Shown here: in pieces, positions 54,689 through 64,000 of the stretch
Layout: every line of letters begins with the position of its first letter
Numbering within the stretch: the first letter of the stretch is position 1
Notes under the pieces: generated by a model
Databases searched by the model: none
What the model saw: the letters and a program-made list of their open reading frames with translations, nothing else
Told to the model about the DNA's origin: nothing
Position numbers and translations under genes: made by a program
Assembly: GCA_014843695.1 (NCBI GenBank)
Contig: CM026387.1
Location: 73,257,749 to 73,321,748 of the forward strand
DNA from: Archivesica marissinica
Lineage: Eukaryota; Mollusca; Bivalvia; Venerida; Vesicomyidae
DNA length: 64,000 nt
Direction of reading: 5' to 3'

Positions 54689-54801
54689 TATATTTCCATT
54701 TGAAATGTTTGTGTGTGAAATTATCTGCCTTTTATCGATCTGTTATATAGAATAAGTTCACAATACTTAAGTCAAGCCTTATCATTTATTCCAAATTTAC
54801 A

Positions 54802-55095
54802 GACGGATCTATAGTCCAGTCGTAACACGCTGGACTGGTAATCCAGGGATCGCAGGTTCGATCCCCCGTCTGACCCTAATAAAATTAACAGTCTTTCAGA
54901 TGGGACGTTAAACCGAGGTCTCGTGTCGGTGCTTTACACCGTGCACGTAAAAGAACCAGAGGAGATTCTGGAATGGGTCTCTGTCTGTGTCATGCACTAT
55001 CCTCCAAAATCTAAAATAACTAACCTCTTCAGGAGACGTCGCTCATATGGGCAACCGGTAGCGACGATAAATAAACGTAAAACACAAAATCACAC
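54802..55095 (+). mobile_element. SINE-A, full length, 16-bp target-site duplication
   Basis: Direct repeats TTATTCCAAATTTACA at 54786-54801 and 55096-55111. Complete head, body and tail. A young insertion by the perfect duplication. Confidence 0.97.
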
Positions 55096-55184
55096 TTATT
55101 CCAAATTTACATGTCATTCTTGTTGTTTTTTCTTGTGATTTTCCTCAGCTCAATCAGTCCGGACGGGGCCTACCTGGTCATATG

Positions 55185-55430
55185 TTACGGTCGTTTACCT
55201 CAAATCACTTGTCCCTCACCAACTGGCTTGCGGAATGTCGGTGGTTCTACCCGCGTGCCAATCAGTGACTGAACTACTGCTCAGAGAGCACCCGGGTCTT
55301 CCTCGATCATTAATAGCCGGAGAACCGCTTCCATGATTGAGTGGTTACGGTCGCTGACTTGTATACAACTGTAACCTATCATCACTGATTGTCACGGATT
55401 CGAGCCCCGCACAGACCGTGTCTATTTATG
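55185..55430 (+). mobile_element. diverged SINE-G piece followed by a SINE-B head
   Basis: About 55185-55320 has TGTTACGGTCGTTTACCTC, AACTGGCTTGCGGAATG and CGGGTCTTCCTCGATCATTA, like SINE-G. About 55325-55430 is the tRNA-like head of SINE-B (GAGTGGTTACGGTCGCTGAC with GGATTCGAGCCCCGC), cut off after the head. Confidence 0.55.
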
Positions 55431-56940
55431 CAATCGGCCCGGCGGCAGCAGTGATGTAGCACGCTGTCCTCAAGGCCTCCAAACCGTGGGGATAATGTGA
55501 AGTAGGCTACTTGGTTGCCACACTCCTGACCCAAACATATAAAGCCTCACTGTGTTGCCGTGAGTCTCGTGCATTGTTCATATGAAATCACGGCCGTACA
55601 GTGATTTTCTAATTACTCACGCATTACAAAAATAAAAAATCATTTATATATGAATAAATCGTATATTCTTTTATCCTATGACCAACCAGTACTAATCAAT
55701 ATGGATACATATTCTTACTCAAAGGAAGCATCGACAGTCCTGCGTCCTGTCGGGGCTCGAATTTACAAACCAATTATCCAATGATTACTCTAAACACTAC
55801 CACACCGTCCATCTGCTTCGAGCAATGATAACGTTTGATAACCTCTGACCTTAAAGTCATTAAAATCAAACAATTTTGGTGAAATATAATTGATTGCCAC
55901 AGAATGCACCACAGACGCTATAAGAGGGGAACGTTTCCGGGGAGGGGGTGAGACAACCTCGGACAATGTCACTCTGAACACCAAAAGACCCACGATAGGT
56001 TTGTCTGCTATTTTTGGTCGATATTTCTGCAGATGGCTGGTTAGGATTGGGGGGGGGGGGTAATAAGACAGTCTATATGGGGGGTAAGAAAGTATTAGTC
56101 ACCCTTCGCTCGTCTTGGTTTCATCATAATGCTAATGATATATTCACAGAGTTTTCAGTTACAAAGTTACAAATAACAAAAACACATTAATGAATTGTCG
56201 TCTGCTACATTTATTTAAACTATTTATAGCTGTTATTTTACTTTTACTCAGCATGTGAAGAGCTACGTTTTGCCAGCTGATCAGCACGTGATCTTCACAG
56301 GGGACATGGGGTCCACTGCAGTATGACAGTATATCATAAAATCAGCGCACGGTGAGACATTTATTGTCTATGACCACCTGGGTATGTGTAGTTTAACTAT
56401 TTCTACAAAATCCCTCTCTCAAACTGATTGGTCAATTATGAAGCTCAACAAGAACTATACACGGTCGACTCCTCAACCAAAATTAGTTAAATTAAAATGT
56501 ATCATTGAATCAACCTATTTGCCATGGCCAAAAAGTCTGGTCAGAATTCAATATAATTTAATAGAACACTTCATCGTAGAAATATATACATGTATGCGCA
56601 CAGTACCAAAATACATCAACAGCTTTTAGAGTTATCCTTTCCACAGGCAGATACGCTGCCCCAAAAATAAACCCCGTTCATTCCCCGTTCCTACGGCGTG
56701 CGTTAATAACTACCAGATGTCACTCTACCAAATTACCTGATTGCCTATTGATCCTAAATTAAAGCATGACTGTTACCCTAAACATGACCGTTACACCAAC
56801 TTTGTTTTGCCTAGGACATTCAGGAAAGCATTTATCCAACAATGAATGCAATGTCCTTGAGTGATTGTGAATACAATATCCTGTTGCGAAATTCATGAAA
56901 TTTAATGATTTTGTTAGTTCATGTAGCCGAGTGCAGTTGC
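55431..56940. other. unassigned intergenic sequence
   Basis: A run of G at 56050-56060. Short frames show no family resemblance, and there are no repeat ends. Confidence 0.5.
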
Positions 56941-56947
56941 ATATTTT

Positions 56948-57760
56948 CATGTTACACCAGTTCATGTACTGTCATGTTACATCAGTTCATGTACTGTCAT
57001 GTTACATCAGTTCATGTACTGTCATGTTACATCAGTTCATGTACTGTTCTGTTACATATTTTCATGTTACACCAGTTCATGTACTGTCATGTTGCAGCAT
57101 GTCATGTTACATCAGTTCATGTACTGTCATGTTGTATCAGGTCATGTTACACCAGTTCATGTACTGTCATGTTACATCAGTTCATGTACTGTCATGTTAC
57201 ATCAGTTCATGTACTGTCATGTTACATCAGTTCATGTACTGTCATGTTACATCAGTTCATGTACTGTCATGTTGTATCAGGTCATGTTACACCAGTTCAT
57301 GTACTGTCATGTTGTATCAGGTCATGTTACACCAGTTCATGTACTGTCATGTTGTATCAGGTCATGTTACACCAGGTCATGTACTGTCATGTTGTATCAG
57401 GTCATGTTACATCAGTTCATGTACTGTCATGTTGCAGCAGGTCATGTTGCATCAGTTCATGTTACACCAGTTCATGTACTGTCATGTTGTATCAGGTCAT
57501 GTTACACCAGTTCATGTACTGTCATGTTGTATCAGGTCATGTTACACCAGTTCATGTACTGTCATGTTACATCAGTTCATGTACTGTCATGTTACATCAG
57601 TTCATGTACTGTCATGTTACATCAGTTCATGTACTGTCATGTTACATCAGTTCATGTACTGTCATGTTGTATCAGGTCATGTTACATCAGTTCATGTACT
57701 GTCATGTTGCATCAGGTCATGTTACATCAGTTCACGTACTGTTCAGTTGCATATTTTCAT
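56948..57760. repeat. 25-bp satellite, about 32 copies
   Basis: Units CATGTTACATCAGTTCATGT plus ACTGT, with GTTGTATCAGGT variants forming recurrent groups. The unit is stop-free in all three + frames, giving repetitive frames up to 325 codons. Not a gene. Confidence 0.96.
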
Positions 57761-58289
57761 GTAATTTCCAGTCACATCAATTCCTTTTAATCTCATGTAA
57801 CATCAATTCATGCAATATCATGTCTTTTACTTACCGTAAAGTAGTATGTTGTAATTATCATGGACGAATTGCTGAACTATGACTGGACATGCAGTTCTGT
57901 AGCGGGCATTTTGAGATTTTAGGGCTCTGTCAGAGCAGTCCAAAAAGTGCTGACATATAGTTTCACATTAAAAGGCATTGGTATTTTCCCGGTCGGGACA
58001 TTCCACAAATTGATCAAATATAGCTTCACGTACATTGCTGTAGAAGACCTTGTGATTTTCTTGGACAGGGCATTGCACGGACTACGACAATTGTTTATGC
58101 ATTAAATGGTCCGTGGTTCTACCCATGCCCAAAACAAAATCTATACATGCATTGCTGTAATAGTATACTGTTGTTTGCTGAAACACGAGCATTACGCGAT
58201 TTACTAGCAGTATATGAACTGATCGAACAAGGCATTGCACTTAGCAACGATAGAGCACAGGGGTTTGAAGATTCATTATATATTGTGGG

Positions 58290-58519
58290 AGTCGTAATAG
58301 CGCAGTGGATGCGCGTTCGCTTCAGGTGCGAAAGGTCCGGAGTCCGAGCCCCACTGGAGCCGTTAAGATTGTGCCCTTAGGCAAGGCATTTAAATTCCAC
58401 GTTGCCTCTTCTCTCTCCCTCCTGGCGATGGATTCCATCAGAAATGAGGTGTCGAGAGTGATTTATATAAGTTGAAATAACTTGTTTCGCAATCGAGCTC
58501 AAATAAATTTGTATAAAAC
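58290..58519 (+). mobile_element. SINE-D, full length, with target-site duplication
   Basis: Flanked by TATATTGTGGG at 58279-58289 and 58520-58530. Head GCGCAGTGGATGCGCGTTCG; a TTCGC/GCGAA anticodon stem closes a seven-base loop TTCAGGT. Box B GAGTCCGAGCC is slightly mutated. Confidence 0.95.
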
Positions 58520-58702
58520 TATATTGTGGGCGAACATATGAACAATTACGTTTTAAGGCATGTCTTGAAGAGAAATAAGAAACAGTTCTGAAATTCTTCT
58601 TTTTTCAATTACAAAATAATGAAATATCGACTTACTTTCCTATCCCACGGGCTTATAGTACTGATCCGCCCATTACGTATTTCAATTTTTGAATAAAATG
58701 TG

Positions 58703-58910
58703 CACTGTAATTAATGGATAAGGCGTCCGCCTACGGAGCAGATGGTCGAATATTCGAACCGCGTCAGGGGTTCATTCTGATATGGCCAGTTGGTGAGCCG
58801 CCAGTTAGTTAGATAATTGTTACTGATTGGCAGGAAGGCCTGCGTGAATAGGATCCGGGAAGTACTGATGTGCGTAAGTGGTGTCTTATTAGTCAGAAAA
58901 TGGCTGGCCT
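58703..58910 (+). mobile_element. tRNA-Arg-like SINE
   Basis: TAATGGATAAGGCGTCCGCC then TACGGAGCAGATGGTCGAA closely resembles the 5' half of a tRNA-Arg with anticodon ACG. Box B is poor (GAATATTCGAACC). The body GATATGGCCAGTTGGTGAGC has no second copy here. Confidence 0.55.
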
Positions 58911-59794
58911 TTTCAATATGGGGTGACATTATAATAAATAAACATTTGTTATAAGATACTGTTTTGATAAAGGGGTCTGTTTTTAAGGGTGGGTGGGGTA
59001 TGATTAAAAACATCACTATTATTAATATTAACCTTTAGCATAAACACCCATATTAAATGTCAGAATCACGTAGGGGATACACCCCTTAAACATTCCCAAT
59101 AACCTCTATGGAGGTGGGGTAGAGATGCTGACCACTATAAGAAACATTAGTCAATTACTGCCCCTGAATACTCATAAAATTAATGTTGTTCTCTTAATTG
59201 GTTTCCTCTGTTTTTATCGTTGTTTCCTATGCATTTTCTCATCTTATAATTATTGCATTATTAAATCTCGACAGATGTCCTACAATATATGTATCCGATG
59301 TGTACTTTACTGTAAAAAGTGGTTATCAATTAATTAACATGATTTTGATAAAAATACATTTATCCTACTGAATCATCTGGTTAGAACACAACAGAAAAAA
59401 CAAAGGATTCCAATTAAAAGAATCAACATATTTCGGGATAAATCGGACTTTATCAATCAATGGAGGTAATAGAACAATTAGCAGTATCTCTCATTCCATT
59501 GATTACGATACGCTGCTTAAATGGCTGTCATTTTAAAAATGGAGATATAGTAGCATACACGCCCACGTCTCTATACTATTGGGGACTGGTTTAGAATTCA
59601 AACGCCTGTGTATACATGCAAATCTAATACAAGGCATGGGAAGTAATTGTCTATACTGAGCCATTACAGTAATGACATTATTGGAATTTCTGGCTAATAA
59701 TATCAAGAAAATGAGAAATATGTGACATTACTGAAATTATAAAATAGTATCGATGTCATAGGATAGTATTGCTAAACAAAGGTATACTGTTGAC
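58911..59794. other. unassigned intergenic sequence
   Basis: AT-rich, with no gene or repeat recognised. Confidence 0.5.
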
Positions 59795-60027
59795 GTCCTA
59801 TTGTCCGATTATGACAAAGTTGTTAGCACGTGCGTTTCTCACCAATGCAACCAGGGTTCGATCCTCAGACCGGGACGTATATGAGATGATGCAGTGGTCG
59901 CCATATCGAAAATGGGGGCTTTCTCCGGGGATTCCGGATCACATATACATTGTTCATCCGCGCCAACAAGAGTGATTAATATAAGTGTGTAAGTCTTTCT
60001 TCGCAATTGTTGTATATAAATAAAGAA
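59795..60027 (+). mobile_element. SINE-C, diverged
   Basis: Head ATTGTCCGATTATGACAAAG, box B GGGTTCGATCC, tail GAGTGATTAATATAAGTGTG then TTCGCAATTGTTGTATATAA. Confidence 0.85.
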
Positions 60028-60103
60028 CATATGTTTATTGAAATGTTCTAAACATCAAGAGTGGGTGATTTGAAATGAGTATTGTTCTAAATTGTAACTG
60101 ACT

Positions 60104-60348
60104 TTAACCCTTTCAACCCCACAGGCCTCTAAATAGGCTTATGAAAAGTGTAGATCCAGATGAGCCGGCTCGTGACGAGCCGTCTCATCAGGATCTGCAC
60201 TTTTTGCCAGTAATAATTATTACTATTTTTAGATAAAATTACCCATTTTTATCAATGAACTGGTCCAAAGGTAATTTTCTTATTCATTTATTGGTCTAAA
60301 AATATCATGCACCAGTCCATGTCAGTTACTTGGGGTTGAATGGGTTAA
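60104..60348. mobile_element. TTAA-flanked MITE (family P2), complete
   Basis: TTAA CCCTTTCAACCCCACAG and TTGGGGTTGAATGGG TTAA. Compensating changes (CCCC/GGGG) at the two ends keep the inverted repeat paired relative to the other P2 copies. Confidence 0.92.
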
Positions 60349-60419
60349 ATGAAATTGTAAACTGTAGAAAGGGAATTAATGTGTTAAAAATTACTGAAGT
60401 GTACAGAGTGTACACAGAA

Positions 60420-60491
60420 TTATATCGAATATTTGAATATCTTCCCGACCGAATATTCGAATAGCAAAATCGCCATTCGTTGCCATCCCTA
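60420..60491 (-). mobile_element. hAT terminus
   Basis: Read on the - strand, it begins TAGGGATGGCAACGAATGGC and continues with CGAATATTCGG words as at 228-300. The other end of this element is not visible to the left. Confidence 0.65.
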
Positions 60492-60995
60492 GTACATACA
60501 TGTGTCTCTATAGGTATGAGTTAGTCATTAGAGAGAGAAAAGACAAGAACAAGATATTTATTTAGATTTGAGCACTTGCTCCTCATACACACATATATAC
60601 AATTGTATGATACATAATGGTTGTGAGGCGCGCTCATATATACAGTGATTTAAAACGATAAAAAACCCATCCTCCACCCTGAATGTCTCTAGGGGTTCAG
60701 TTGTGCGATGCGCTCTGACAGGCTGTTCCACAGTCTGAGGCGCGAGGGAAAGAATGAGTGCCGGTATATATCCATTAGACAGAATGGGACAAGAAACGTC
60801 CGTGGGTTGCCTCTAGTGTTGAGGGATACTGTTGGGAGGAATGATGAAGGGAAGTCGATGAACCCATGGATGATTATGTACACCATCGCGAGCTACACAA
60901 TTACATGACGTTCTTGCAGTGTTTTCCAGCCAAGGTCATGGGTCGTATGGCTAGTACTGCTTGGCTTGTCATCATTGTAGTCCCACTTGACGAAT

Positions 60996-61181
60996 TTTGG
61001 GGAGGGCACTCGCTAATGTTGGTAAAACTTGTTGCCCAACCCATTTGCTTCTAGATTGTATTCGTGCACTGTGCAAGTATAAGCGTAGCATTGCAGTTGT
61101 ATCAGTTTGCTTATATATTTACCATGTTTATATTTGTAATTGTATTGTATATAAATAAACAATAAAATATGATTAAACTAA
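60996..61181 (+). mobile_element. unclassified retroposon with 11-bp target-site duplication
   Basis: Direct repeats ACTTGACGAAT at 60985-60995 and 61182-61192 bracket 186 bp ending in ATAAATAAACAATAAAATAT-type A-rich sequence with AATAAA words. Excising it restores the LINE motif AARFVK. No tRNA head or coding content. Confidence 0.88.
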
Positions 61182-62186
61182 ACTTGACGAATCTAGCTGC
61201 TCGTCGCTGGACGGCCTATATCTGGCTGCTGTTCGTGGTGTGCGGATCCCACACTGTGCTGGTATACTCAAGAATAGGCCTGACAAGGTTCTTGTAACTC
61301 TGTGCTTTGATATCCTGTGGGCGGCTTGCCTTCTTGGTGGTTGCAGCTACATGGGCATTCCAGGATATGTTGTCTGATATGTGGACTCCCAAGTACTTGC
61401 CATTTTTGGTGAATATCAGGTCGTGTCGGTGTATGATATATGTGGCCTGGATTGGGTTCCTCTTCTTTGTGACGCGTATCACCTCGCATGTGCTGGGGTT
61501 AAGAGACATGTCCAATCCACTCACGTCTGATGCCTATCCAGGTCGTCTTGTAGAGCCTTGGTGTCAGCAGTAGAGTGAACATTCCGAAACATGTGGCTGT
61601 TATCTACGAAGAGGCAGGAGGTCGGTGAGACTTATTCTGGTAGGTCATTTATGTAAAGGAGGAAACGGAGAGGTCCAATGACTGAACCTTGAAGCTCACC
61701 GGATGTGACTGACGATGAAGTAGGTGAGTTTCATTCAACCAGGACCTGTTCGTTTCTATGAGATAGGAAACTCTTGATCCAGCAAATGGTGTTACCTGTA
61801 GTCCCGTAGTTGTGTAGACATTCGTGTGGAACCTTATCGAACGCTTTACTGAAATCTAGTAGTATTGCGTCGATCGGTTCGCCCTCGCCAGGTCTTGGAG
61901 TGTTATGGGCAGTTGGCTTTCCGTTGACCTCTTCTTCCTGAACCCATGCTTTTGTTCTGACAGAATGTGCTGAGTGTCGAGTTGCCATATTATCTGGTTG
62001 TGGATGATATGCTCGAGCATTATGCAGACAGACGTAAGTGAGATGGGCCTGTAATTTGCAGTGTTGCTGTGGTCGCCTTTCTTGAATATGTGGGTAACGA
62101 TGGCGTCCCTCCAATCAGACGTGACTTCTCCTTGCTGTAGTGATGATTGGTATATAAGTGTTACTGCAGGTGTTAACTCGTCTACA

Positions 62187-62482
62187 GATGGATCTGTAGT
62201 CCAGTGGGAACACGCTGGACTGGTAATCCAGCGGTCGCATGATTGATCCCCCGTCTGACCCTAATACAATTAACACTCTTTCAGGTGTGACTTTAAACTG
62301 AGGTCTCGTGTCGGTGCTTTACACCGTGTACGTAAAAGAACCAGAGGAGACTCTGGAATGGGTCTCTGTCTGTATCATGCACTATCCTCCAAAGATCTAA
62401 AATGACTAAACTCTTCAGGAGGCGTCGCTCATATGGACAACCGGTAGCGACGATACATAAACGTAAAATACACACTTAGCTC
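62187..62482 (+). mobile_element. SINE-A, full length, inserted in a LINE
   Basis: Head ATGGATCTGTAGTCCAGTGG with anticodon-like CTGGTAA, tail ACGATACATAAACGTAAAAT. Flanks TTAACTCGTC and TTAGCTCGTC suggest a target duplication of about 10 bp. Confidence 0.9.
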
Positions 62483-62489
62483 GTCACGT

Positions 62490-62650
62490 CAGACGGATCT
62501 GTAGTCCAGTGGTTAACACGTTGGACTGATAAACCATGGATCGCAGGTTCGATCCACGGTATGACCCTAATAAAATTAACAGTCTTTCAGGTGTGAATTT
62601 AAGCATATGGGCAACTGGTAGCGACGATAAATAAACGTAAAACACACATT
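62490..62650 (+). mobile_element. SINE-A, second copy with large internal deletion
   Basis: A tRNA-like head and first body part (to CAGGTGTGAATTTAAG), then directly the tail from CATATGGGCAACTGGTAGCG. About 130 bp of the centre is missing. It lies immediately after the copy at 62187-62482. Confidence 0.88.
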
Positions 62651-62794
62651 ATTCGCCTGCGTAGTCCTCCAGATACCCTGTTGGTATGTTGTCTGGGTCA
62701 GCCGCTTTGTGTATCGAGGCTTATTTTTTTTACTGCCTGTGCCGCGACATTAAAGTGGTGCATGTTAGGGTTGGGGGTACCTTCCATGGGGTTT

Positions 62795-63558
62795 TCTTCC
62801 GAGAATACACTGGTAAGCAAATGTCCACATATTGGCCAAGACGTACATGTGACAATTCAAGAGCAATACTTCATGAGGTGCCGAGGGATTTCAGAAAATA
62901 TGCAGTAAAATACAAGTGAATAGAGTGTGACATATTTGTGCCAAATATTTATAATTAAATTCCATGCAAGCATGTTCAACATATTGGTCCTATCGGATTA
63001 TTTTGCAATAAACCTGGAGGAACTGATTAGATGTTCGACACAGCATTTGTGTGGCTGACAGTTTGGTGGTACATATATGTGCTATAACTGTCTCTCAATA
63101 AAGGTCTCAATAAAGGTACTCGTATCTCTCGTGTGACTGTCTCCGGACTTGTTTGTCCTGTTTCAGATTCAGATATATCCAGGCATTGTGAGATGGTTAT
63201 TATAGGAATGTATGTGTTCTACGCTTCTCTATTGAATTTACCATAAATGTGGCCAGCTTGCCTCCTGATTCGTATTTAATTTAATTTAATATTATTTTAT
63301 AATTTAATAATATTGTATTGCAACTTTTTCCATACTGACGAATACAATTTATAAATCACAATAGCATTACTGTCACATTAATAACGTACACAAATCCTGG
63401 TAATATCCATATACATAATTATTATTATTTAAAATAATATACATGACATTTTCAACGTGCAAAAGGATTGGGCTACACGTTTGTTATAACATGGATACAT
63501 GAAAACATTCAGATACATACATGTATGTTCAGTTGTTTCATCACGCCCGCTCACTAAT
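62795..63558. other. unassigned intergenic sequence
   Basis: Short frames at 62681-62919 are partly LINE antisense. Nothing else recognised. Confidence 0.5.
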
Positions 63559-63593
63559 GGTGTGTGTGCGTGCGCGCGCGCGCGTGCGTGCGT
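63559..63593. repeat. alternating GT/GC run
   Basis: GTGTGTGTGCGTGCGCGCGC followed by GCGTGCGTGCGTG, a purine-pyrimidine alternation able to adopt Z-DNA. It abuts the tail of the following SINE-A. Confidence 0.93.
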
Positions 63594-63815
63594 GTATTTA
63601 TCGTCGCTACCGGTTGTCCATATGAGGGACGCCTCCTGAAGAGATTAGTCATTTTAGATTGTTGGAGGATAGTGCAATGGTACAGACAGATACACATTGC
63701 AGAATCTCCTCTGGTTCTTTAACGTGCACGGTGTAAAGCACCGACACGAGACCTCCGTTTAACGTCCCATCTGAAAGACTGTTAATTTTATTATGGTCAG
63801 ACGGGGGATCTGTAC
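63594..63815 (-). mobile_element. SINE-A, 5'-truncated
   Basis: Reverse-oriented tail and body, ending at GGTCAGACGGGGGATC inside box B; the rest of the head is missing. From 63816 to 64000 nothing is recognised. Confidence 0.92.
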
Positions 63816-64000
63816 AAGAAGAGATGTCTTATATTTGTTGGCCAGGGTTCCAGGTTATAATGTGTTCAAGCTGTCTACAGGTTTACTAAAATATGCACGT
63901 TCTATGCAGTACACTTTATGTGTGTACATCTATTATATAGTCATAGGTAATAGTTTTTCTTGTTCAATAACAATTTCTGCAGATTTTGAGCATGGTCAGA

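Larger units (their letters stand above)
60690..62790 (-). pseudogene. non-LTR retrotransposon reverse transcriptase, dead copy with three insertions
   Basis: Order on the - strand: DPDNIPTGYLEDYAGE (about 62700), DELTPAVTLIYQSSLQQGEV (about 62150), then DAILLDFSKAFDKVPHECL (the RT active-site A region, about 61850), GSVIGPLRFLLYINDLPE, SLNPSTCEVIRVTKKRNP, STVWDPHT, VQRRAARFVK and SFFPSRLRLWNSL near 60730. This is Jockey/CR1/L2-like LINE order, so about half of the second open frame survives. The expected FADD box reads CLFVDNSH (about 61600), losing the second Asp, and stops and frameshifts break the frame. SINEs (62187-62650) and a retroposon (60996-61181) are inserted. Confidence 0.85.

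Noticed and set aside
56895..57882. Cys/His-rich repetitive protein of up to 325 codons
   Set aside because: Product of the stop-free 25-bp satellite; all three + frames are open, which no real gene needs.
58703..58770. tRNA-Arg(ACG) gene
   Set aside because: The 5' half looks good, but the T arm is broken and the sequence runs into a SINE-like body.

Overview
This is eukaryotic, repeat-rich, AT-rich DNA, most likely from an invertebrate animal and probably a bivalve mollusc or other lophotrochozoan. The evidence is a spliced animal-type gene with long introns, at least seven families of tRNA-derived SINEs, many short DNA transposons, fragments of non-LTR retrotransposons and many tandem satellites. 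The phylum is an inference and no species is claimed. There are no prokaryotic operons, no CRISPR and no intact rRNA or tRNA gene.

One real protein-coding gene was found: a homologue of DONSON (downstream neighbour of Son; humpty dumpty in Drosophila), a replication factor needed to build the CMG helicase. It lies on the + strand in ten coding exons from 10748 to 43909. The exons join in frame to 616 codons plus a stop, with GT..AG at every intron. Only 1851 nt of about 33 kb is coding. Most of the intron length is tandem satellite: 46-bp and 26-bp arrays in intron 2 (the latter with a 1000-N assembly gap at 18701-19700), a 37-bp array in intron 4 and a 21-bp purine-rich array in intron 5. 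The 3' splice sites of exon 3 and exon 10 each sit at the downstream end of a tandem array whose units carry copies of that same splice acceptor. For exon 3 there are eight 67-bp units, and only the last acceptor keeps the reading frame.

Layout: 1-2.7 kb holds minisatellites with a hAT transposase remnant interrupted by a SINE. 2.7-10.7 kb holds SINEs, several TTAA-flanked MITEs (one with a 119-bp segment amplified to ten copies) and a LINE 3' end. 10.7-43.9 kb is the DONSON gene. 43.9-47.6 kb is its likely 3' UTR followed by nested MITEs and LINE debris. 47.6-60 kb has SINEs, some nested in others, and two further satellites. 60-62.8 kb is a dead LINE on the - strand with SINE and retroposon insertions. 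62.8-64 kb is sparse and ends with another SINE.

SINE names used here are private labels: A (tRNA-Thr-like head), B1/B2 (one head, two tails), C, D, E, F (tail only seen), G, and one tRNA-Arg-like copy. Many insertions have visible target-site duplications, so the order of nested insertions can be read directly. Reading frames inside the satellites are open only because the repeat units lack stops; they are not annotated as genes.
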